A stretch of 64,000 nt of DNA from Zingiber officinale (lineage: Eukaryota > Streptophyta > Magnoliopsida > Zingiberales > Zingiberaceae), in assembly GCF_018446385.1 (NCBI RefSeq), contig NC_056001.1:12704672-12768671 (forward strand), read 5' to 3'. Each line of letters starts with the position of its first letter. Position 1 is the stretch's first letter. The translations under genes were made by a program, and so were the position numbers. A model generated the notes under the pieces. It did not search any database. It saw only the letters and a list, made by a program, of their open reading frames with translations, and was not told the origin of the DNA. Shown here piece after piece: positions 58,200 to 64,000 of the stretch.

Positions 58200-59714
58200 G
58201 AAGATTTATAAAATAGAAATTTAGAGGTTAGCGATATCTTGTTCGGGGATACTCTCATTAATTTTTAGGAGGTCAATGATTAAAAGGGGGAAGTTCACTG
58301 GAAGCTTTTCGCTCTCTACCAATTGCTTTAAGATGTCATCGATCCCATGACACACCATTCGGACAAAATGAGTGTTGACCATATCTAACATTCTTCTGAT
58401 TGAAGGAATTCCTTCTTTTTGATGACCCAGTGCTCATCTTTTCCCACCCAGTGCTCTTTCAAGTGGGATGCTTGACTCTCTAGTTAGTTCTTCTATATCT
58501 CTAGCCTCTCAAAAATAGTCTATAGTTCCATCAAAGAGACCTCCTGACTTTACACCTTGGCTCGGGCATCCTCAACAGCAATACTGGTGGCCTCTAAATC
58601 ACCACGAAGGGTTTCCACATATGCCTTGTTCGATGTGGCTTCCTCTCGAGTGGCTCTCAGTTCCACCCTTAAGCTCCCTAGCTCTCGCTGACTAACGACC
58701 AACTCGGCCTTAATAGCAACTTTGTTGGTTGCCATAACGTCCAATTTGGCATGCATATAAGTTGCTACTGTCATCAAGGTGTTCCTCTCCACCTGCAACT
58801 GACTGATGCTATAAGCCAGGTTGATCCTCTCAGCAGTTACCTCAGATATCCTTCTTCTCAATCAGGAGATGGTTGCTTGGACAACAGTAGGGTCCGATTG
58901 TAGGCGCTTCAGGCAATCAATCACTAATTGAGCATTGATTACTTCTTAATGAGCCATAGCCAAGACTTCTAGGGAGGAGGCAACAACTAAGACTTCTGGG
59001 GAGGGAGTCGTAGACAACCGGGCTACCAATTTAGCAATATGAACCCTTAAATCTCGATGACCCTGGTTGATCTCGGGATACTTCCGACCAAAGATCATCA
59101 GTTGAGACATCTGCTAAACCCCCACTCGCATCAGTGAGTCCGCCAAATCCCGCATATGCATGGCAGGGCTTTTGCTTTCCCATCCCTCTAGGCCAGGGCT
59201 GCAAGGCCACAAATGGTGACATTAACACTAGGCTCACTTGAGGCTGAATCTTGAGCAAACTCCAAAGGAATATTATCATCTTGTAGATTCTCGAGGGCCT
59301 GAGATGAGTCCGCTCTCATGGAAGGAGTTCTTGCTTCAAGAGGGGGATGGGAAGTTGGAGTTTTGAGTGACCGTGAAGGGGGTGCTAAGGGGAGGATATA
59401 TGTCGTTGGAAAGCCCCTTGAATTAGGGGGCATTAAAGGATCAACTAAAATAGGTGTTGAGGTGGAAGTACTTGCCTGATCAATAGAAGGGCCGGATGGA
59501 CGACACCATTTTCTAGAAATTCAGAGGAGAACCAAACCTCCGACTCTGCTGACAAAGTTGGTAGGGGAATAATAGATTGACCCGTATGAGGGTCTGATTC
59601 CCTAATCGGGCTAAGAGCTTTTTCTACTAGTTGAGCGCTCTCTCCTGAGGCTATGGCTAGGGTCGGTATTGCTCCTCCCTCTGGAGTTGCCTCCATGAGA
59701 TCCACGATCTCCAC
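58200..59714 (-). pseudogene. Antisense ORF remnant of element D (coiled coil)
   Basis: On the strand opposite to pol lie the frames 59714-59445 (MEIVDLMEATPEGGA), 59433-59188 (MPPNSRGFPTTY), 59279-59031 and 58861-58550. The last is a heptad-rich chain (INLAYSISQLQVERNTL, VSQRELGSLRVELRATREEA, VETLRGDLEAT) that should form a coiled coil. The first two look like a disordered Pro/Ser-rich part. They lie in order and appear to be one gene broken by frameshifts and stops. Some Tat elements carry extra ORFs between pol and the 3' LTR, including antisense ones; this remnant matches that position and style. Its function is unknown. Confidence 0.6.
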
Positions 59715-61015
59715 TCAGCGCATTTCTAACTTGGCGGTTGTGATCTTCATCACCTTATTCAAGGATGTCTTCATCATCGTGTCAGCTGAAAAGAATAATA
59801 AGCATTCAGTTAAACATAAAAATTCAAAAAAGTAAGAAATCTTACCAAATGGTGCTACGAGGGGAGTTAGTCAGGGGCCGAGATCAAACATGTATAAGAG
59901 CCTCTCCTCAAGCAAAACACTGTTGTTAAATTACAAACGAAGTAGCTTTTGAGTGACGCTGAAGTAACCTTGCGTCAGATGATAATCTTTCAGAGTTGTA
60001 AGAGAAGGCAGTTCCCGTTGCCAACGAGTAGGCCATGAGATAGGATTCAAGAGTTTGACAAAGAAGATTGGAGCTTCTACCTCTTATGAGATGAGGGGAG
60101 TTCCTTAATCAAACTAAGCTTAGAGTGAGAATAGTAAAAGAAGACTTAATCTTCCATCATTCTGGGATAGAAAAAAATTGGAAAAAGTGAAGAGAAAGTG
60201 GAATGCAATATAAGTGGAAAAGGATCATGACACCAGTTAGAATGCGAAGGAGTTGGGACCAAGCTGGGATAAGGAGATGAAAAAATATTGGGACACTTCT
60301 ATAAATAATCCATAAAGAGGAAAGCGTAGACCACCTACCATATGACTGCGGAAAAAGGTTGCAAAGCCTGGAGGAGGACAGTCAGGGTGGCCATTGCCAT
60401 TCAGAAGTCTTAACAAGTGATCGATTAAGATTTCTTAAAAAAAGTTCTTTGTTGATCTAGAGAGGTCTCAATAAAATTAGAGGTGACAAACCTATATCAG
60501 GGAGTGAAGGAAGATTAGCTGGCCATGGAGAATACTACTAACAAACTGAAAGAAAAGAGATTGTAAGAACAGGTTGAAGTTACTTACTGGATGTAGGAAA
60601 CCCAAAGGAGAAAACTCAAAAGAAGAAGATGAAGACGAAGAGGCAGCGACGAAGAAAAATGATAAGAATATAAAATATTCTTATTCACCTTAATATAACC
60701 TGGCTTGTTCAAAAAGGAGTGTTGGATCTTTGTTGTCAAAAAGGCGGGACAAATTTGTGACCATGTAATCTTGCAGGCAAGAGGAGAAATTCCAAGATAA
60801 CCATTACTTACTAAAAAAGACGTGCGGACTTCATTGATATCGGTCTCATCACATTAATATGATGTCATCTCAGAGGATTACTGACACATTCTGGGCTCTT
60901 GAATCAAGATATATGATGCATGCAATGTGCTTAAAAGGAGTTATGACATTTAAGAGAATGAAGACATGTATACGTCGCAAATTAATGCACAATCCCCTCA
61001 GAAATGTGCAGGGGA
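59715..61015. other. Element D tail, no gene recognised
   Basis: Possible upstream part of the antisense gene and the non-coding region before the 3' LTR. There is a purine-rich stretch 60170-60670 on the plus strand. No domain was recognised. Confidence 0.45.
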
Positions 61016-61020
61016 TCTAC

Positions 61021-63764
61021 TGTTGGCTGGTCCTAGGAATATCGTATCGGTTCCCTTGTACAAAAATTTTGTACAAGTCCTGAACCTTTAATAACAACCT
61101 ATTGTGTTCTTTAGAAATTAAATTCGGAATCGCAAATGGAACTTAACATTATTGATTCCAAATTTAACTTATCTGTTCTTAGTGATTTAGACTTGGATCA
61201 CAAACAATACTTAACATTATAAATCCAAATCCACCTAGGTTACAAATTTAATTAAATATTTATTTCAAAAATCGGCTCCCAGGTCAAACATGGCGAGGCA
61301 CTTAGCCTTCTTGGGTATGGGAACATCCACCACTGCCTCGACAAAACCTCTTGACGAAATTCAATATTTAATTTCCTTATATAACTCTAGGTTTAACAAA
61401 AAAAACTAATCGAATCACAAGATCAAAAAATAAAATAAATACAAATTTGAAACAAATCCGAACATCTAGAATCTCTAGCCTCTTGTGTTTGGAATTCAAA
61501 CAAAGAAAAACTAGTATGATGCGGAAAATAATTACTAGTTATACCTTTCTTTGTATGCAACAACCTCTTGATCTTCTACCGTATTCCTCTTCTTATCTCG
61601 GATGTCGTGTGGGCGACGATCTTCCAAGATGAGAACCACCCAAGCCCTTCTTCATTCTTCCAAGTTTCGGCCAAGCAAATTTCTCCAAGAGATAGCAAGT
61701 CTCGGCCACCCCCACCAAGCTCTAAAGGATGTTAGAAACAAAGCTTCCTTTTCCTCCTTCTCCTAGCAAGATCCGACCACCTTCCAAGCTCCAAGAGATG
61801 ATGAGGTTCGGCCAAGGAGAAGAAAGAAAAAGGAAAAGGGAGAATAAGAGGGCCGACCACACCAAGGAAGAGAGGAGAGGAATAGAAGAGAGTTGTTTTT
61901 TTGTAAAGGCACCCCTCCCTCTTTTATAATCTTTGGTCTTGGCAAATAAAGAAAGTTTTAATAAAAATTTCCTTATTTTCTTTTCCATGAAAAGGAAAAT
62001 TTAATTGATAAAAAATAATTTCCTGTTCTTTTATTAAAGTGGTCGGCCACCTCTAATTCTCCAAGCAAGAAAAGTTTTAATCACAAGAATTAAAACTTCT
62101 TAATTTGTTTCCGAAAATTTTTAAAATAAAAATTTCTCTATTAATTTTTCTCTTCATGGTTGCTTATAAAAGGAAATTTTATAAATTAAAATCTCTCTAT
62201 TAAAACATGTGGATGATTTCTAAAAAAGAAAGTTATCTTTAAAATTAAAATCTTCCTCTCAATCTACAAATAAGGGAATATATCAAATCTTTTCTTAATC
62301 TTTTGTAGAAACTATAATAGGAAAAATTTAATTTTAAAACTCTCTTTTAAAATCATGAACATGGTTCCATAAAAGGAAAGTTTTATCAAAAATTAAAATC
62401 TTCCTTTCAATCTACAAATAAGGAAAGATATCAAATCTTTTCTTAATCTTTTGTAGAAACTATAAAAGGAAAGATTTAATTTTAAAACTCTCTTTTAAAA
62501 TCATGAGGATGGTTTCATAAAAGGAAAGTTTTATCAAAAATTAAAATCTTCCTTTTAACTACAAATAAGGAAAGATATCAAACCTTTCACTTAATCTTTT
62601 GTAGAAAGCTATAAAAGGAAAGATTTAATTTTAAAACTCTCTTTTAAAACCATGGTATCCACATAAGAAAGATTTAAAAAATAAAATTCTTTTTAATTTA
62701 ATGTGGCCGACCACATCAAGCTTGGATTCAAGCTAGGGCCGGCCACATAACTTGGCTCATCCTATTTGCTTGGCCGGCCCAAGCTTGGGTTCCAAGCTTG
62801 GTTGGCCGGCCACCTTAGGATGGGTATAAAGGTGGGTATAATACTTTATTAATAAGAGACTACGATAGGGACCGAGAGGAAGAATTGGTTTTGGTCTCCT
62901 GATGAAATTAAGCTTCCCGTGTTTGCCCCGAACACCCAACTTAATTTCATCAATAATAATTTATTCGACTAAAGAATTATTATTGAACAACCGCACCAAT
63001 CCAAATTACATTTTGGGCTCCTTCTTATCATGAGTGTGTTAATCTCCCTGTGTTTAAGATGTCGGATGCCCACTAATTAATTGAGTTACTGACAACTCAC
63101 TTTAATTAATATCTTAGTCCAAGAGTAGTACCACTCAACCTTATTGTCGTGTCGGACTAAGTCCACTTGTAGGGTTTAACATGACAATCCTTATGAGCTC
63201 CTCTTGGAGACATTATCAACCTAGATTACTAGGACACAGTTTTCTTCTATAATCAACAACACACACTATAAGTAATATCATTTCTCAACTTATCGGGCCT
63301 ATTAATTTATCAAGCTAAATCTCACCCTTTGATAAGTCAAAGAAATAAATACTAAATATATGCGCTTGTTATTATATTAGGATTAAGAGCACACACTTCC
63401 ATAATAACTAAGGTCTTGTTCTTTTATTAAGTCAATATAAAAAGAACTTACCTTAAATGATCCTGCTCAATACACTTAGAGTGTACTAGTGTAATTTATC
63501 AGTCAAGATAAACTAATACCTAATTACACTACGACTATTCCAATGGTTTGTTCCTTTCCATCTCAGTCGTGAGCTACTGTTTATAATTTATAAGGAATTG
63601 ATAACATGATCTTCTGTGTGTGACACCACACACCATGTTATCTACAATATAAATTAATCGAACAACTACACTTAACTTATAAATGTAGATATTTGACCAT
63701 TATGATTCTTATTTCTAAGTAAATATTTATACAAAAAGCTAGGCTTTTAGTATACATTCCAACA
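61021..63764 (-). mobile_element. S-family solo LTR, copy S3
   Basis: 2744 bases, TGTTGGCTGG...ATACATTCCAACA, with target duplication TCTAC (61016-61020 and 63765-63769), inserted in the D tail. It has the same order of blocks as S2 but is 332 bases longer, mainly through extra copies of a roughly 125-base unit at 62200-62660 ('ctataaaaggaaagatttaattttaaaactctctttt'). A TATA box (minus, AAGATTATAAAAGAGGG, about 61917-61933), the palindrome TGTACAAAAATTTTGTACA (61057-61075) and GGCCGGCC octamers (about 62739, 62773, 62802) are conserved. Confidence 0.95.
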
Positions 63765-63853
63765 TCTACTACGAGGCTAAAGTCGAGTTGGTAGGAATTA
63801 TTCTGATTACCAAAATTGTCTAATCAGTCAGACCACCACCTCATTCGATTAGA

Positions 63854-64000
63854 CTTGAAGGGGAGACTTGTGGTCCAGGTAAGGATGAGTAGGATTCCAC
63901 ATAGATGGAAGGATGATGAAGTTGCCAAAGTGGTTGTAAAGATAGGTCCAAGGTCCGACTCCTGGCTCCTAAGCCCCTTGGCCTTCCCGGCTCCGAAACC
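63854..64000 (+). repeat. Polypurine tract and start of the 3' LTR of element D
   Basis: CTTGAAGGGGAGACT (63854-63868) is followed by TGTGGTCCAGGTAAGGATGAG, which aligns with the 5' LTR from 35303 on. The remainder of this LTR is outside the window. Confidence 0.8.

Larger units (their letters stand above)
35291..64000 (+). mobile_element. Element D: Tat-like Ty3/gypsy element, split by three insertions
   Basis: The 5' LTR is 35291-36183, with a primer site next. Gag, protease, RT, RNase H and integrase follow in gypsy order, then a minisatellite and an antisense ORF. The 3' LTR begins at 63869 (TGTGGTCCAGGTAAGGAT) and leaves the window. Removing L (40856-53029), T (54046-57585) and S3 (61021-63764) with their duplications leaves about 10 kb of D in view. 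Every coding domain carries stops, so D is old and inactive. It is the backbone into which all the others of this half are inserted. Confidence 0.88.

Overview
This window is nuclear DNA from a flowering plant. It holds intron-containing or GC-rich plant genes (a phytocyanin, a DUF868 protein and an AP2/ERF factor) in a sea of nested LTR retrotransposons. The GC-rich coding exons against an AT-rich background, and the long Sirevirus-like and Tat-like elements, suggest a monocot with a repeat-rich genome. A zingiberalean is my guess only. I see no bacterial, organellar, rRNA or tRNA genes and no CRISPR array.

Layout. 1-1404 is the end of an LTR of a family here called S. 1405 to about 4300 is a decayed Tat-like Ty3/gypsy element on the minus strand (E), cut by S. 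4610-5304 is a two-exon phytocyanin gene (minus). About 6060-7345 is another Tat-type LTR remnant with tandem repeats and an AT microsatellite. 10412-11311 is a DUF868 gene with an intron in its 5' leader. 13882-14469 is a single-exon ERF transcription factor. 14.5-18.6 kb is AT-rich intergenic DNA with a long inverted-repeat element (about 16.2-17.1 kb) and a probable CACTA derivative.

18.6-35.2 kb is a copia nest. An old LTR (C) is split by element A (19158-34224, plus strand, target duplication TAGTA). A has LTRs, a primer site and gag but no pol. A is split by element B of the same family in the opposite orientation (20550-28726, duplication ATATT), which carries a damaged full gag-pol.

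35.3-64 kb is a gypsy nest. A Tat element D (plus strand, from 35291 to beyond the window) has gag, protease, RT, RNase H and integrase, all with many stops. It also has a ~115-bp minisatellite and an antisense coiled-coil ORF. Its integrase is split by a large non-autonomous element L (40856-53029, duplication CTTAC). The second LTR of L is split by a solo LTR S2 (49753-52164, duplication CTGAT). The D minisatellite is split by a 3.5-kb solo LTR T (54046-57585, duplication GGACT), and the D tail by solo LTR S3 (61021-63764, duplication TCTAC).

The three host genes look intact. The transposon genes are mostly broken, commonly by Gln-to-stop changes. The least familiar items are the 376-codon ORF of L with a duplicated Pro/Trp/Leu motif, the gag-only companion element A, the antisense ORF of D, and the palindrome arrays in the A/B LTRs. 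All boundaries come from reading TG...CA ends and target duplications by eye; no alignment or database search was run.
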